Shown here in pieces: positions 40,215-52,375 of a stretch of DNA of 64,000 nt. How positions within the stretch are numbered: the stretch's first letter is position 1; every line of letters starts with the position of its first letter. The stretch is taken from NCBI GenBank assembly GCA_001931905.2, contig MSJI02000864.1:1-64000 (forward strand), in the 5' to 3' direction. The notes beneath the pieces are model-generated. The model was not told the origin of the DNA, searched no databases, and was given only the letters and a program-made list of their open reading frames with translations. Source of the stretch: Cladosporium sp. IMV 00045. Its lineage: Eukaryota; Ascomycota; Dothideomycetes; Cladosporiales; Cladosporiaceae. Both the position numbers and the translations under genes were made by a program.

Positions 40215-43017
40215 TTTCGCGGCAGAATGAGGACCACAATTTTTCCTCAACGACGATCACGACCTACCATTCGAATACACATGGCCAGCATCAAAGGGTC
40301 AAGTCCCTGCTATTAGGCAGGTCTAGGAATTTCGCTTGCAACGGGCGCGAGTTCCAACGAGTTCCAACGAATTTTGAGACACGCATCGGCATCACCGACT
40401 GACTGATCTGCGCACATCACATGGCAAATGGAAAACGAGGAAGACAAAGGCAGGCCGTGAGACCTGCGCACTTGGCCGGCGGTGCACTCGCCTACCTGAA
40501 CCACCGGCTGTCTCAAAAGCCAGAAAACGAGACACCGAACTTCGAATTTGCCGGTGTTGTCGCGCGCAAACGTGACAGGTACGATGGGGTCGGGTAGCGC
40601 AGACCGCCCCCTCCTGGACGAGATCCACCCAGCACTCTGCCCATGGGCCACTTCTGCGCGCGAGACGACATCCGACGGTCTTCGGGCTTTCCTGGTTGCC
40701 CGCTACCCAGAAACGTCGCCGCCGCGAAGAGTGGTCAGGGTCGATTTTTGACAGCCAAGAGGTGAAGCTTGAGGTCTCGGTGCCTCCGACACCAACACGC
40801 CTTAGGGCTTGCCGGGCAAGGCCCCGCGCCAACTCAAAATTCGATCACCCAACTATTGTACTGTAGAGATAGGCTTGATGCTCAGGCAAATCTGTAGCTA
40901 AAATAAAATTTACGCTTTTCGACAAGTAACGTTCACAACGGTGCTGCTTTTCTCTGCCGTCGTCTTCGCGGCACGGAGAATGCCATCTCTGCTTTGCCCA
41001 TCGTCATTTCAATGTTAGTGCTGTGCCCTCGCTCGGCTTCTTACCGAGCTGTTCGTCGTAAAGTATCTCGGGTATAAGCAGCGAAGCCGATCTTTGTCTT
41101 CAAGCCCGCGGCGCTGTCACGCCTCATTGCTGCAGCCAGCCTTGCAGGGGTGTGCAGACCGGTCAGCATCTGCGGCTGGTTATCTGGTCAGGGACCACGC
41201 CGCAGCGTAAGATCGGATTCGAATTGCGCCGCCGGGGGCACGCACGAGACAGCGCACGCGCGAGCGCGCTTCTCATCTCGCGCGCCTAAAGCGGCTGACG
41301 CCGTGATCGGCAGGGCTCGCACTTTGAGAATGCTCATTGGCTCACTCGCTTCCTCGACCGTTGAGGCTAACTCGGCACCGCTGCTGCGGGAGCGTTATGG
41401 ACCGGTGTTGCTTGCTAGCCTTTTTGCTCCTGCTCCTTCTCGCCGTTTGCGGGAGAAGCCAGATTCGCACACGCGGGCAGCAATTTGGTTAGATCTGCAC
41501 TCTTCGCCATCATCAAGGTACCCACATCCTTCTCGTGGGCCGGAAAGTACCGTGAGCGGGTCCTCCAAGATATTTTCCTTTTTTGCGCAGAAGTTGAGTT
41601 GTCGTCTGTTAGGAACTAGCAGGCTAACGTAGATTGGTCGTTTCTGCGACCGCTTCGCTTTCGCCTACCATGCACTCTGCAGGCTAGGCGAGACCGGTCA
41701 CAAGCGGTAGCCCATGAGCAATCTATCTCGACTAGATCACACGCGATTGGTGCCCGAGCGGGGATTTCTGTTTCGTCAATCCACGATAGGAAACCAACGC
41801 GCATATTATTCGACTGGCCCTTCACCGGAATCTGCCGCCACACCCAACAATGTGATGGGGCCGCGAAGGCTGTTTCCCATAGTCTCGTGGGGCGGGTGCG
41901 CGGCGGTCGTTTTGCATGATCTGCAGGTGGGATTTAAGGGAGACAGCGGCAGGACGCGTGCGCGGTCGGATGCTTCCTCTGAGCCACCCGCGCGCTCCAT
42001 CTTCATCCTCTTCATCCTTTCAATCCCTCAGCCGCCGCGTGCCGGCACTAGCGGGGCTGCTCCTCTTCCTTTGAAGTTTGAAGGTTGAAGGTTGGACACG
42101 AGATGGGGGGATGATCTTGATTCGAAGTCGTGCAGACGATTGCATGGTTATGATGACGATGATGACAAGCAGAAGGTAGCGCTCGTCCGTTTTCCTGTTT
42201 CATCGTCCCTCGTGGTCTAGCATATGTCAGGCTTTCCAATACGCCGCGGGCCATTTCATGATCGATCATCTTTAGCGCAGTCGTCTTCGCTTTGGCGATG
42301 CTGTAATGCTCGTGCTTGTATTATTGCGCTCGGCTGTGGCGTCAACCACAAAGGGACCGCTGCACTTGCGCCCTTCCACCGTGAATACGCCAGATGTCGG
42401 AGTCGGCGGCGTGACGAGATTCTCCGGCCTTGCTTACGCTGCGGAGAGTTATGTAAACTGGGCGAAGTTACCATCTCCGGTGAGGCTGACGTTCGACCTA
42501 GAAATCACGTGACCAATCATGACTCGTAAAGGTATGACGAACTGAACTTCACGTACTCCAGCTGCGCAACGGCTAAGGCCACGAATACCATCGCAATATT
42601 GACATCCATGATCTATCTCTCCCTCTGAACATCCTGCAAAATGCTCGCATCTACCTGATATCAGCGAATGCCTGCTGGAAACAAATCGAAATTCCTCGCG
42701 TAGACACCGCAAAACGCCCACAAACATAGCCACGATGTCACAGTCATTGACTCAACTATCCCGGACCCACCACTCCTATACGATTACAAGACCTGTGAGA
42801 TTAGTCCAAAAGAGAAGAATAAGAAAAGAGAGATGAATTGAGAGTCGATCAAAAGTTCACTGCCTGTTCAAACCGAAGTCTCAAAGAGCGTTCTAGCGAT
42901 CTGTTGCGAGACGAAGAAGTACCTGAAAGAGTATCCCTGAACATTTTCAATACTGCTGTACTCGGACAATACAAAAACATTTGAGGGTCAGAAGAGTTCT
43001 GCGAGAGGGCCACAACA
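40215..43017. other. Intergenic 2.8 kb between CON7-like and GTPase genes
   Basis: No gene, tRNA or repeat is supported. Short frames here have no recognisable domain. The last 250 bases are the promoter and leader of the GTPase gene. Confidence 0.5.
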
Positions 43018-45633
43018 ATGGCATCCATCTTTACGTTCGAGCCCGACCCGCCGAGAGTGGCCTCTCCCTGGCAGGATGTGCAAATCGGAGACTCGGGGAG
43101 CCCTGCGACTGTGCCTGGAACGCCCAGGAATGGTAAAAGCAGTGGTCAGCAAACCCCTTCAAGTGCTTCTGGCACCCCAAAGCAGGTACTCCGCCTGCAA
43201 GCTGAGCCACAAGAAGGACCCGTAGAGTACAAGCTTCATCTACTTCTGCGGCCTAGGAGAAAGTTCAAGTCGACGACTACCTCAAACGCGGTCGGGGGGT
43301 CTAGACGTCCCAAGAAGTCTGGCAACACCCATGAAAGATTGGCACCAGAGCCCGCAATAGAAGTTGGCAGTTCTGTGACTTCAACGAGCCATACACGGCA
43401 GCTGCGTCTAGAGCAACTCACGACCCAGTTACTCTGGCGTCTACAACAATCTTCTCCGCACCATACGTCTTCTGCCACGAACATCATCCTTCCGTCTCTG
43501 CCGGAAGCTCTTCCCGAATTGCAGGCACCACAACAACCAGCTAAACTCCTTCACGGTCTGGAGGAAAGCCAGGGTGCGCTTTACGAAATCGGTGTCTCGG
43601 ATGATGGAACCCTTGTGGGCCTGGCTGAAGACGAGATGGAGGAGAGTCTGAACAACTTACGTGCCATGGCTGCTTGCTTGGGCTGCAAAGTCGAAGTCTT
43701 GCGCAATGAGGTTGTAGGCGAGTGCGAGTGGCTCGATGAGAACAATCCTGGGTCTGCCCGATCCGGAAAGCTGCTCGTTGCTGAAGCTCAAGTCACGCCT
43801 TGCTTGCAGGGCAAGAGTGTCACCAACGAAGATGAAAGTGAGGCGATGAGCACGAAAAAGCTTTCAACTACATCCCCTAAAGCCGCTCCCATTTCTACCG
43901 AACAAATACGCATCACCCTCACAGGGCCAACAATGTCTGGCAAATCTACTCTACTTGGGACGTTGACTACTTCCACTCTTGACAACGGGCGTGGTAGCAG
44001 CCGATTAAGTATGCTCAAGCATCGACATGAGATCACATCGGGAGTCACCAGCTCTGTCACACAGGAGCTGTTCGGCTATCAAGATTCTGGCAGTGATGTT
44101 GATGTAATCAACTACGCCACAGACAACATAGCTTCATGGATTGACGTACATGCCGCAGCTGCTGGTGGCCGTCTGGCATTCGTTTCCGACTCCGCTGGCC
44201 ACCCTAGGTACCGGAGAACGACTGTGAGAGGTCTTGTAGGGTGGTCGCCGCATTGGACTTTGCTTTGTGTCCCAGCAGATGACACAGAAGAAACAACATC
44301 GAAGAGTGCTAGTGGCACCCCGCCACAGAGTACAGCCCCAGTCGGAGTACCTGACCTTGACCTATCTGGTGCTCAACTTGACCTTTGCCTAAGGCTGGGA
44401 TTGCCTTTGGTCGTGATCATTACGAAAATGGACATGGCGTCTCGCAATGGCCTCAAAGGAACATTGAGCAAAATCCTTGACGCGCTGAAAGCTGCTGGAC
44501 GTAAGCCTGCTATCTTACCAACTGCTCCAGGCACTGTGTCTGAGGAAGATCTTCAAATAATCACCAGCGAAGCCATAGAGCAAGCCTACAACACTGCTGT
44601 TCCTTTGCTCAACGACCCCACGGCGACGGTTCCGATCGTTCTCACGAGTGCCCTACAAGGTTCTGGAATCCCCAGCCTCCACGCGCTTCTGCACGAGCTC
44701 CCGATTCCTACTCCAGCTGAAGCAAACAGCCGCCCAGCGTCTAGCGTCTTTCATGTCGAAGACATATACACGAAGCCAGCTAATGTGGAAGGTGTGATTG
44801 TCTCAGGGCGTCTACGAGCCGGTCAAATTGCAGTAGGCGATAGGTTATTCGTTGGGCCATTCTCGACTTATAGCGAGTACGAAGATTCGGACGATTCAGA
44901 CGAGCGTCCGGCGAGACGACATTCAAACCAACTACCTGCATCACGGTCATTCCCGGGCGCGCTGCGTGATCTCCACCTGAGTTCTACGCGCTTTCAACTT
45001 CCTGGGCAAGAATGGAAGAGAGTCAAGGTCACGAGCGTACGCAACCTTCGCTTGCCAGTAGCAGCTTTGCAAGCCGATCAAGTCGGCACTCTCGCGATCG
45101 CATTTGAAGACGATGCTAAGCCAAGCGTGCCTTCCTACATCGCTACCGCTTCTGCCAGGATAAGGAAAGGCATGGTACTCGCCGCGGCACAACCCGTATC
45201 GACAAGGTCATTCGTGGCCAAGTTCTCCAGGGAAGATCTGACGTCTTTAGCCGTAGGCAACCACGTGGTCGCCTACATCGCCAGTGTACGGGCTTCTGCC
45301 AAGATCATATCGGCTCGCGAGCCCGACGATCCTGAGAATACGACTGAAGAGGAGGAGACCAGTGGTTCGAGCACTGCGCAGGATCCCTTCGCATTCGATG
45401 GAGATGGAACTGATGGGACGAGCGAGAAGATCAGTATTGCAGGAGGTGCGACTGCTAAGAGCTTGTTGGTCACGTTGAGATTTGATTCATCGAAGGAATT
45501 CGTCATAGTTGACGATCAAGTACTGATCATGCCTGGTGGCGGGCCAGGCCTACTGGGTGGTCAAGAGAGGGGACAGAAAGGCGTAGCAGCTCTCGATGGC
45601 TTTGTTGGCAGAGTCGTCGAGGTTCATCGATGA
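43018..45633 (+). CDS. GTPBP1/2-type translational GTPase
   Basis: The 871-residue protein belongs to the GTPBP1 branch of elongation-factor-like GTPases. In animals this group takes part in ribosome-associated quality control and mRNA turnover; in fungi its role is little known. The G domain (about 295-570) has the P-loop GPTMSGKSTLLG (about 305-312), a switch I GVTSSV with the Thr of G2, DSAGH in place of the usual DxPGH at G3 (about 391), and TKMD at G4 (about 468). An EF-Tu-like beta-barrel follows (VEGVIVSGRLRAGQIAVGD; GMVLAAAQ; FVIVDDQVLIMPGGGPG). The N-terminal 130 residues are disordered and rich in Ser and Thr. Single exon, start at the first ATG (MASIFTFEPD). The Ser in DSAGH and acidic inserts in domain 2 are typical of fungal members. 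Confidence 0.88.
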   Translation: MASIFTFEPDPPRVASPWQDVQIGDSGSPATVPGTPRNGKSSGQQTPSSASGTPKQVLRLQAEPQEGPVEYKLHLLLRPRRKFKSTTTSNAVGGSRRPKKSGNTHERLAPEPAIEVGSSVTSTSHTRQLRLEQLTTQLLWRLQQSSPHHTSSATNIILPSLPEALPELQAPQQPAKLLHGLEESQGALYEIGVSDDGTLVGLAEDEMEESLNNLRAMAACLGCKVEVLRNEVVGECEWLDENNPGSARSGKLLVAEAQVTPCLQGKSVTNEDESEAMSTKKLSTTSPKAAPISTEQIRITLTGPTMSGKSTLLGTLTTSTLDNGRGSSRLSMLKHRHEITSGVTSSVTQELFGYQDSGSDVDVINYATDNIASWIDVHAAAAGGRLAFVSDSAGHPRYRRTTVRGLVGWSPHWTLLCVPADDTEETTSKSASGTPPQSTAPVGVPDLDLSGAQLDLCLRLGLPLVVIITKMDMASRNGLKGTLSKILDALKAAGRKPAILPTAPGTVSEEDLQIITSEAIEQAYNTAVPLLNDPTATVPIVLTSALQGSGIPSLHALLHELPIPTPAEANSRPASSVFHVEDIYTKPANVEGVIVSGRLRAGQIAVGDRLFVGPFSTYSEYEDSDDSDERPARRHSNQLPASRSFPGALRDLHLSSTRFQLPGQEWKRVKVTSVRNLRLPVAALQADQVGTLAIAFEDDAKPSVPSYIATASARIRKGMVLAAAQPVSTRSFVAKFSREDLTSLAVGNHVVAYIASVRASAKIISAREPDDPENTTEEEETSGSSTAQDPFAFDGDGTDGTSEKISIAGGATAKSLLVTLRFDSSKEFVIVDDQVLIMPGGGPGLLGGQERGQKGVAALDGFVGRVVEVHR

Positions 45634-46939
45634 CCTACTGTAACATTTCGACGTTTCTCTTGAGGAACTACCTCTTTACCATCGAAAGCTTCAATTCCCG
45701 TGATTCATCTTCTACAAACACCATAGAGCATTAATTCCCATCCAGCAACACCATTCAAATCACCGTGCCAAGTCCGACGAGAACACGCGTATGTCTCCTG
45801 TGCTTCCAGTCCAAATTGTACATCTTCACATCGCTTCGCATGGTCACATTCAACACATCGTACCATCAATCCAAACGCCCCGCCGTACCCTAGAAAACCT
45901 ACCATTTCGTCTAATAACCAACAACAAATTTCATCACCCAAAATACCACCCCCCAGCATCGGACCAGCTCCCCGACCCCACATCCCGCAAGTCTCGAACC
46001 TCACTCCGCTCCGCGGATCCAGGAAGCCCTGTTCCTCTTGACGATATTAAACAGTTCGCCTGCTCGTAAGCGACATCATGCTAAATTTATAGGGCTCGCT
46101 TCCGTAGGCGTGATGGAGCGATCATCTCGAATCAAGATGTGCTGCACGCACTATGCCCATCTGCCGCGACCGCAAACTCCCCTCCCTCCCCCCTGCTCCG
46201 ATGGCGCTTTCGCGTGCGCACGTGGTGGGGTTTTGGGAGTGGCTGCGGGAACCTGTGGAACTAATGCGTGTAGGCGAGAGGTGTGGAGAAAGAAAGCGCT
46301 CACGACCGGAAAACATGGGTAGGGGAGTGGTGGGTTTGACTCGCGTGGTGGGCAGGCATTATTTGTTCGTTATTATTGATGATTTGTGTGTGCTTGTGTG
46401 CTTGTGTGAGGTCTGCCATGGCGTGTGGGCGTGTGGCGGGGGGCCTTGGCTGGTGTTGGTGTTGATGTCGGTGAAGACGCCAGCAGGCGATGGAATTCTT
46501 TTCCGATTTGTTCACGTTTTTGGATACTGGTACGTGTTGGCCTAGGCGAGGGCGCAGACGATTTGTTGGGTTTATAGGTGAGGATGCGAGTGATTGGTTT
46601 GGCTGAGGTTACAGTGCTTCGCTTGACGTTTACGACACGCATGTAAGATTTTGTGCAGAGCGTAGCATCAGAATCACTTTGTGGAGGTTTAGTGCTTAGT
46701 GAGAGGCTGTGGCATTGTGCGCGTTGTCTCTAACATGGTTCTAATCGTGGTCACTTTGTTGCAGCAGTCAGACAGAGGGCGCGTCTCTTTAATACATGGA
46801 ACTCGTTTGGCTATCTGAGATGATGATACACTAGAAATCAGAACGTCTGACGATTATTGGTACTGCAAGGTAATCTCGTAGGCTAAGCGCTTAACAGAGC
46901 TTCAAAAGCACATGCAATAGCATGTTGATACAGCGCAGC
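45634..46939. other. Convergent intergenic region
   Basis: 1.3 kb between the stop codons of the GTPase gene (+) and the RSC1-like gene (-). Small frames here lack domains. No terminator or RNA gene could be named. Confidence 0.5.
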
Positions 46940-49560
46940 TCAAGACAACCGTATGTCCCAATCGTCAGCGAATGTGGAATTGGCTAGCTGAATTTTTCGG
47001 CTCTCCGTCCTCTGCTTTTCGTGCTCAATGGAAGCAAGTCGCTGTTGCCCCGTAGCTTTCTGTGCCGTTGCCAGACGGCCAAGATCACTATCGTCCAGGT
47101 CTTTGGTGACAGACGCAGCAAGTTGGGCCTCGAGCTCAAGTAATGCACGCCGTCTCGTAGCGTCCAAATCATGTGCCAATTGCTGCGTTTGTTCGATCCG
47201 AGCCTTCTTCGCTGTGCGGTCGGAAGCCTGCTTCTCTAGTTCTGACGCCTTGCGTTTCTGTTGAAGCGACTCCTCTCTGCGCGCCTTTTCGGCCAAGTAT
47301 CGTACACTGTGGCCCTTTGCGACACCAGTGTTTGCATCGGGAATCACAGGTGGGGCTGTGAAGAACAATACACGACCCATCTCATCGCGTTGAAAGCGTT
47401 CGCGTATCTCGTAAGGAATAGAGAGATTGGCTTGATCTGGAAGGATGTAGGCCTCTATTGCCGGAGGATCACGGTAGGAACCGCTTGCTGTTGGAGGACG
47501 AGGTGCATAATTCGATGGCGTTTGCTGGACACCTGGCTGGGCGTGTTGAGAAGTGTATGACGACGGGTTCTGCTTGAGCTGGGGTCTGGCAGATGCTTGC
47601 TGTGGGGTCGAAGGTGGGAAGTTGGGCTGTACTGAAGGTGGGCGAACCGGTGCTGGTGAGGCCGAAGTAGGTTGATTATAGGCCTGTGGGTGTGCAGCAC
47701 TAAAAGATGGCCTCGCACTTGTTGAAGGCTGTCTCGGTGTGGGCTGCGGTTGAGGTGCAGGCGATGGCTGGTACGTCTGTGCAGGTTGGGAAACCTGTCT
47801 AGGCGGAGGTGTAGGCATCTTAGCAGGTGGAGGGGGTGTAGGTTCTGGTGGAGGAGAGTCTTTCTCGCCTCTTGGGCGTTTGTGGACAGCACCAATCTTG
47901 GGTGGTGCCCCTTCTGCGCCCCAGGTGGGCTTTGGCATCTCATCTGATTCGGTCTGCTCGTCCTTGAGGAGATAAGCGATCGGTGATGGGAATTTCTTCA
48001 TTTTCTTTGGTTGGTCGAACAAATCCATCTCGTAGTCACGATCGCGAACCTCGTCCGGCAGACAGCTTGCCCATGTCTTGATTTTGTTGAAAAGATGCCT
48101 TTCTTCGTTGTACCTGGCTTCACATACGTAGATCTCGATGTCAGGAGATAGACCGCGCGGTCGACCTTTGAAGAAGCGTGTCGTGAACATGACAAAGCAT
48201 CTCCCCTCGACTTCGTCGATAGAGTGATCCCTGTAGCGCCCGGTTTTGACAACTTCGTTCGCGAGAAAGTGTTTATCAAACCTGTGAACAGTTTGTTCAG
48301 GTCGGTAGTACCAGCAGACGTTCACCATCGAACTTCCAGCTTGGTCGCGGTATGTCCGGTAGATTTGAGCCGGAATCGGTTTGGTGAGATCATTTGCATT
48401 GCGAATGTGAACCCAATCTCCCACCTTGTAAAGTTCGCCATTGTGCAAGATGCCATCCGGTATGGGAATCTTGCCCTCCTCGTCCGCGAAATCGTTGTCG
48501 GACTTGGCCTTTTCGGTATCGTATAAGCGGCCTGCCTCGACTTGAAGAGCAACAGCGTGTTTGAATATCTCAGAATCGTCGGTGTTGTACTCCTTCGCGT
48601 TGTTGAACATCAGATTGACGTCCGCCATGAACTCCTCGAGTGATTTGTACTTCTTGCGCTTGACCTTGCGCTTCAGTAGATCGTAGGCCATGGGATTCTT
48701 GATTTCCATGTAATATTCTGGCATTGTGAGTCTGTCGGGAAGGCGATCGAAATCCCTGATCATAAGCTGACCACCGCTGCTTTTGGGTTTCCGAATTCCT
48801 CTGAGGACGGACAGAATGCGGGCTTCCATTGGTGTCAAGAGCTTTGGTGGGCGGCCGCGCGCCTTCTTGCCATCGTCGTCGCCCAATGTGTCTCGCCTGG
48901 CGCCGCCAGAAGCGCCTCGTGCTCCTCTGCGCTTCTTCTTTCCTCCTTCGTCGTCCTCGTCGTCCTCGTCTTCTTCGCCTTCATCGTCAGATTCCTCGTC
49001 CTCTTCATCCGCCTCCTCTGCCGGCGGGTCCTCGTATGTGGGGATCTCGCCGAGATCCGGCAACACAGCATCCTCTTTGGTGATCACGCCGTCCTCAGCA
49101 AGCTTCTGCAATTGCTTCTCGATTTCGCCTTTGACGACTAAAGCATCCTGGAAAGCGCCGCTGTCTGGTCGGTTGAAGACTTGGGCATTGTAGGGAATGA
49201 GAGCAAAGTCGCGCACGAATTCGCGAATGCTCTGGTATGCATGTGTATTGATTTTCTTCTTGATTGTTGACAATGCCACGGGCTCCTTGATTGTTTCGTA
49301 GTATTCGGGAATGACGCGCTTGTTGACCAGACGGTGGAATAGCTTGGACGGATCGAAGTCGCTGATTTGCGGTTAGCGCAAGAATTCTTGATAGATAGCA
49401 TACGGACTCACTCCTCGGTTCTGTAGTCGTAGATGTGGTTCAACACCTTCTGCATGCCTTCCCATTGCGCCTCGGGCAGCTGGGAGCCATCATTTTGCGC
49501 CGCCTCGGTCGAGGGTACAGGCGTTGTGCTTGGGCTCTTGTCGCGCTTCTTGGAGACCAT
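46940..49560 (-). CDS. RSC1: RSC1/2-like chromatin remodeller subunit (two bromodomains and BAH)
   Basis: Exons 49560-49412 and 49361-46940, with one 50-bp intron, encode 856 residues. The protein is a subunit of the RSC nucleosome remodelling complex in the nucleus. Bromodomain 1 (about 15-125) includes LVNKRVIPEYYETIKEPVAL. An acidic stretch (DEEDEESDDEGEEDE) follows. Bromodomain 2 (about 228-335) includes RLTMPEYYMEIKNPMAYDLL with the NAKEYN acetyl-lysine motif. A BAH domain (about 355-480) contains VGDWVHIRN and FFKGRPRGLSPDIEIYVCE. Then come a Pro/Gln-rich linker and a charged helical C-terminus. This order is that of Rsc1/Rsc2 (S. pombe Rsc1) and of polybromo. The start MVSKKRDKSPST was chosen because it joins in frame through the intron to DDFDPSKLFH. 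It is divergent from OTU1. Confidence 0.94.
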
Positions 49561-50146
49561 GATGGCGACGCGGCTCAGCGTATGCGCGCTCGTAATGCGA
49601 CTCCGCGAATCGAGTTGTTCTAATCTTCAGACAGAAACAGATGTGAAGCGATTGAGACGCGCGCCTGGCGTCGAAGTGAAGCTCCCGAGCCCTTGCCCTC
49701 GCTAAACCGCGCTAGCGCTTCGTCCCGCCGAGCCTCTTTCCTGCCGCGGCCGCCCACAACCGCAAGTGGATCTAACGCTGCTGGATGCGGTCATCAGCAT
49801 TCACTTGAAGCGACACTTGTGATGTGGTTCTGTGTATAAAAGTCCTCACTCAAAACTGCAAACCTCACTTCTTGAGTATACCTCAACAAACGTCAGATCT
49901 GAGGAACTCTGAACACCGTCGAATACCAGAGTCTTTGAACTTGTCACAACTAAGTTCTCCGTCAGCACTCGAGCTGGTACGACTGGTTTACTCAGGACTC
50001 ATCTTCCTCGGCTAAGATAAAAACCATATAAAGCTGCTAGCGAGCAACTTTTCCGTACACTTCTACAGCATTCTCGGGGTCTTTCTTGGGCTTTTACACC
50101 ATTTCAACACCGAAACCAGACAATCTAGCACCCCTTCAACTTCACC
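49561..50146. promoter_or_regulatory. Divergent promoter of RSC1 and OTU1
   Basis: 586 bases between two start codons. A TATAAAA box at 49835-49841 and an ATATAAAG at about 50027 lie on the OTU1 side, some 310 and 120 bases before its ATG. Which one is used cannot be told from sequence. Confidence 0.4.
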
Positions 50147-51196
50147 ATGCGCGTCAGAGTACGAGGACCTCAAGGAGTTGCAACAGTCTCACTAGAAGAC
50201 TCTGCGACATGGGGCGAGCTCAAATCACAGATCTCAGAAGCAACGTCTGTTCCGGATTTCGACCTCAAATACGGCTACCCACCTAAAGCCTTCAACACTG
50301 AAAGCATCGATGTCGCCACTCCGCTGTCAGCCCTCGAAGTAAACCTCAACGGCGAACAGCTCACCGTGGTGCCTCACAACATCCAAGCTTCGCTATCCAA
50401 TCCGATGTCTAGTGAGAAACATCAGCCTGAAGCCGTGTTGCCTTCGAGAAGCGAAACGAGCCCGCCGAAACACCAACCTGGCGATTTCCCGGACCAACCT
50501 CTGAGTCTGAACCGCAAGAAGAACACATCCGTGGAATCTGACCCACCTGAGGTTCCAGTCCCTCAGCTCGATGGTGTTCTGGCCCTGCGGGTCATGCCTG
50601 ATGACAACAGCTGCATGTTCCGCGCGCTCTCCTCTGCCGTCCTAGGCTCCGCTCTTGACGGCATGACAGAGCTCCGCAGCGTCGTAGCGCAGACCATCCA
50701 AGCAAACCCAGAGCTTTACACTACTGGCATGCTCGAAAAGGAGCCTTCGGACTACTGTGCATGGATCACGCGGGAAGATTCATGGGGTGGCGGCATCGAG
50801 CTGTCGATTCTGAGCCAACATTTCGACATTGAGATTGCATCGATCAACGTGCAAGACCTGCGCATTGACCGCTTCAACGAAGGCAAGCCGACAAGATGCA
50901 TTTTAGTCTACTCTGGAATCCACTACGACGTTATCGCTGTGACCCCGTTCAGTGGTGCGGAACCGGAGTTCGACCGTAAGGTTTTCGACGTGATCAGAAC
51001 TGGAGAGGAGGAGATGGATGGTGGTGCACTCGAAGCGGCTCGCGAGCTGTGCAAAGTGCTTCAAAGCCGCCACTACTACACTGACACACATGGCTTCACT
51101 GTCAAATGTAATCAATGCGGACAGAGCGGGACGGGACAGCAGTGGGCTGTTCAGCACGCTCGGGGAACGGGACACGGTGACTTTGGAGAGGGTTGA
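50147..51196 (+). CDS. OTU1: OTU1/YOD1-type deubiquitinase
   Basis: The 349-residue cysteine protease removes ubiquitin from substrates handled by Cdc48/p97, in ER-associated degradation and related pathways. The N-terminal ubiquitin-like (UBX-like) fold, MRVRVRGPQG to EQLTVV (1-78), is the Cdc48-binding part. After a linker comes the OTU domain with the catalytic motif MPDDNSCMFRALSSAV (Cys about 156, preceding Asp) and the His in YSGIHYDVI (about 259). The C-terminal zinc finger KCNQCGQ...HARGTGH (C-x2-C then H-x5-H) is typical of Otu1/Yod1. All catalytic residues are present. Single exon; the start is the first ATG and matches the usual N-terminus of the family. Confidence 0.95.
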   Translation: MRVRVRGPQGVATVSLEDSATWGELKSQISEATSVPDFDLKYGYPPKAFNTESIDVATPLSALEVNLNGEQLTVVPHNIQASLSNPMSSEKHQPEAVLPSRSETSPPKHQPGDFPDQPLSLNRKKNTSVESDPPEVPVPQLDGVLALRVMPDDNSCMFRALSSAVLGSALDGMTELRSVVAQTIQANPELYTTGMLEKEPSDYCAWITREDSWGGGIELSILSQHFDIEIASINVQDLRIDRFNEGKPTRCILVYSGIHYDVIAVTPFSGAEPEFDRKVFDVIRTGEEEMDGGALEAARELCKVLQSRHYYTDTHGFTVKCNQCGQSGTGQQWAVQHARGTGHGDFGEG

Positions 51197-52375
51197 ATAC
51201 GCATGAAAAGCATATGAGAATATGTTGTGCATAATGTAAAGCATTTTCACACTGATGATACGAAAGATAGACGAAGACGATTAGCTATACACACGGCCTG
51301 CAGAATTAATTTAGTGGACTTGTCATGCGCATGCATTGTCTAATGATGTTTCAGCTGGACAGTAGCACCCAAAATATGGGTTTCCAAAGGAGTCAGATGA
51401 ATGATGTGCCAGGTAATTTTACCTGTGTTTTGTATGAGGGTCGGCGCAAGTACAATGTACGTAAGCCGACGTGGAAGGACAAACCCTTTCTTCGGAGACC
51501 ATCAATCATCGTGCGAAGTGATTTCTGAATAATGTTGAAGCTATGAGAGCCGTGACACGCGCCGTTCATGGAAAGCTATCTCCCGTAGAACACCCTTCTC
51601 TCGAGCTACTATCTTCTCACTCTAGAGGCATATACCAATAGAGAGAAGCCTGAAAAGGCTCTTTGATACTTAGCGCTATTTCCAAGATAAGACTTTCCTC
51701 TCGTGCTACTGTCTTGTCCTTTAGAGAGATATATTCATTAGAGAGATTCAGAGATAGCTCTTATATACCTTTAGCTATCTCTCTGAAAATACTGCTCTCT
51801 CGAGCTACTACTATCCTTTACTTTAGAGGTGGATACCAGTAGAAAGAAACATGAAATAACTCACTAACCCTCAGAACTATCTCCGAGAAATGCTCTTCTC
51901 GAGCTACTATCTTTTCCTCTAGAGAGACAAACTAAGTAGTGAACTTTTGAGATGGCTCTTATATACCTACAGCTATCTCATTCAGAATAACCTTCGCTTA
52001 AGCTACTATATTCCACTTTATTAGTATGAGTAGTATCTGTATCAACGTTCATAGTATTCCGAGGATTTTGGATAGCGTGTATATAGTTGGTTAGCTTCGT
52101 TATCGATGGTTGGAGCTCTGTTGAGAGATATCGTGAGGTTCTTCTGTTGGTATTGTACTTTTCAAAAGACCGGTGAATGCAGCCTCCATGCGGGATCCTC
52201 CGTGAATGGCGCAAGAAATCTGCTGTGTTGGCATCGGTGGTAATCACCGTTTGCAACGCATTCAAGAGTTCGCGGTGAAGCAAAAGTAACTTGTCATGCA
52301 CAAACAAACAAACAGTAACGCCGTCCCCTAGCGAGCACCAGATCTGCTCACCGCACACACCTCAATCTCTCTTCC
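51197..52375. other. Intergenic region, mostly repeat array
   Basis: Between OTU1 and the J-domain gene. The core (51560-52050) is a ~99-bp repeat array. The short frames here are not genes. Confidence 0.6.
51560..52050 (+). repeat. ~99-bp tandem repeat array (type II), about 5 units
   Basis: TCGAGCTACT or a one- to two-base variant begins at 51601, 51701, 51800, 51899 and 51998, a period of 99-100. Before it each unit has AGCTATCTC-like sequence, after it CTTTAGAG or CTCTAGAG and often ATACCA or ATATTCA. Units are diverged by about 25-35%. Read in reverse, the first unit closely matches the pair at 9119-9290. Confidence 0.88.
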
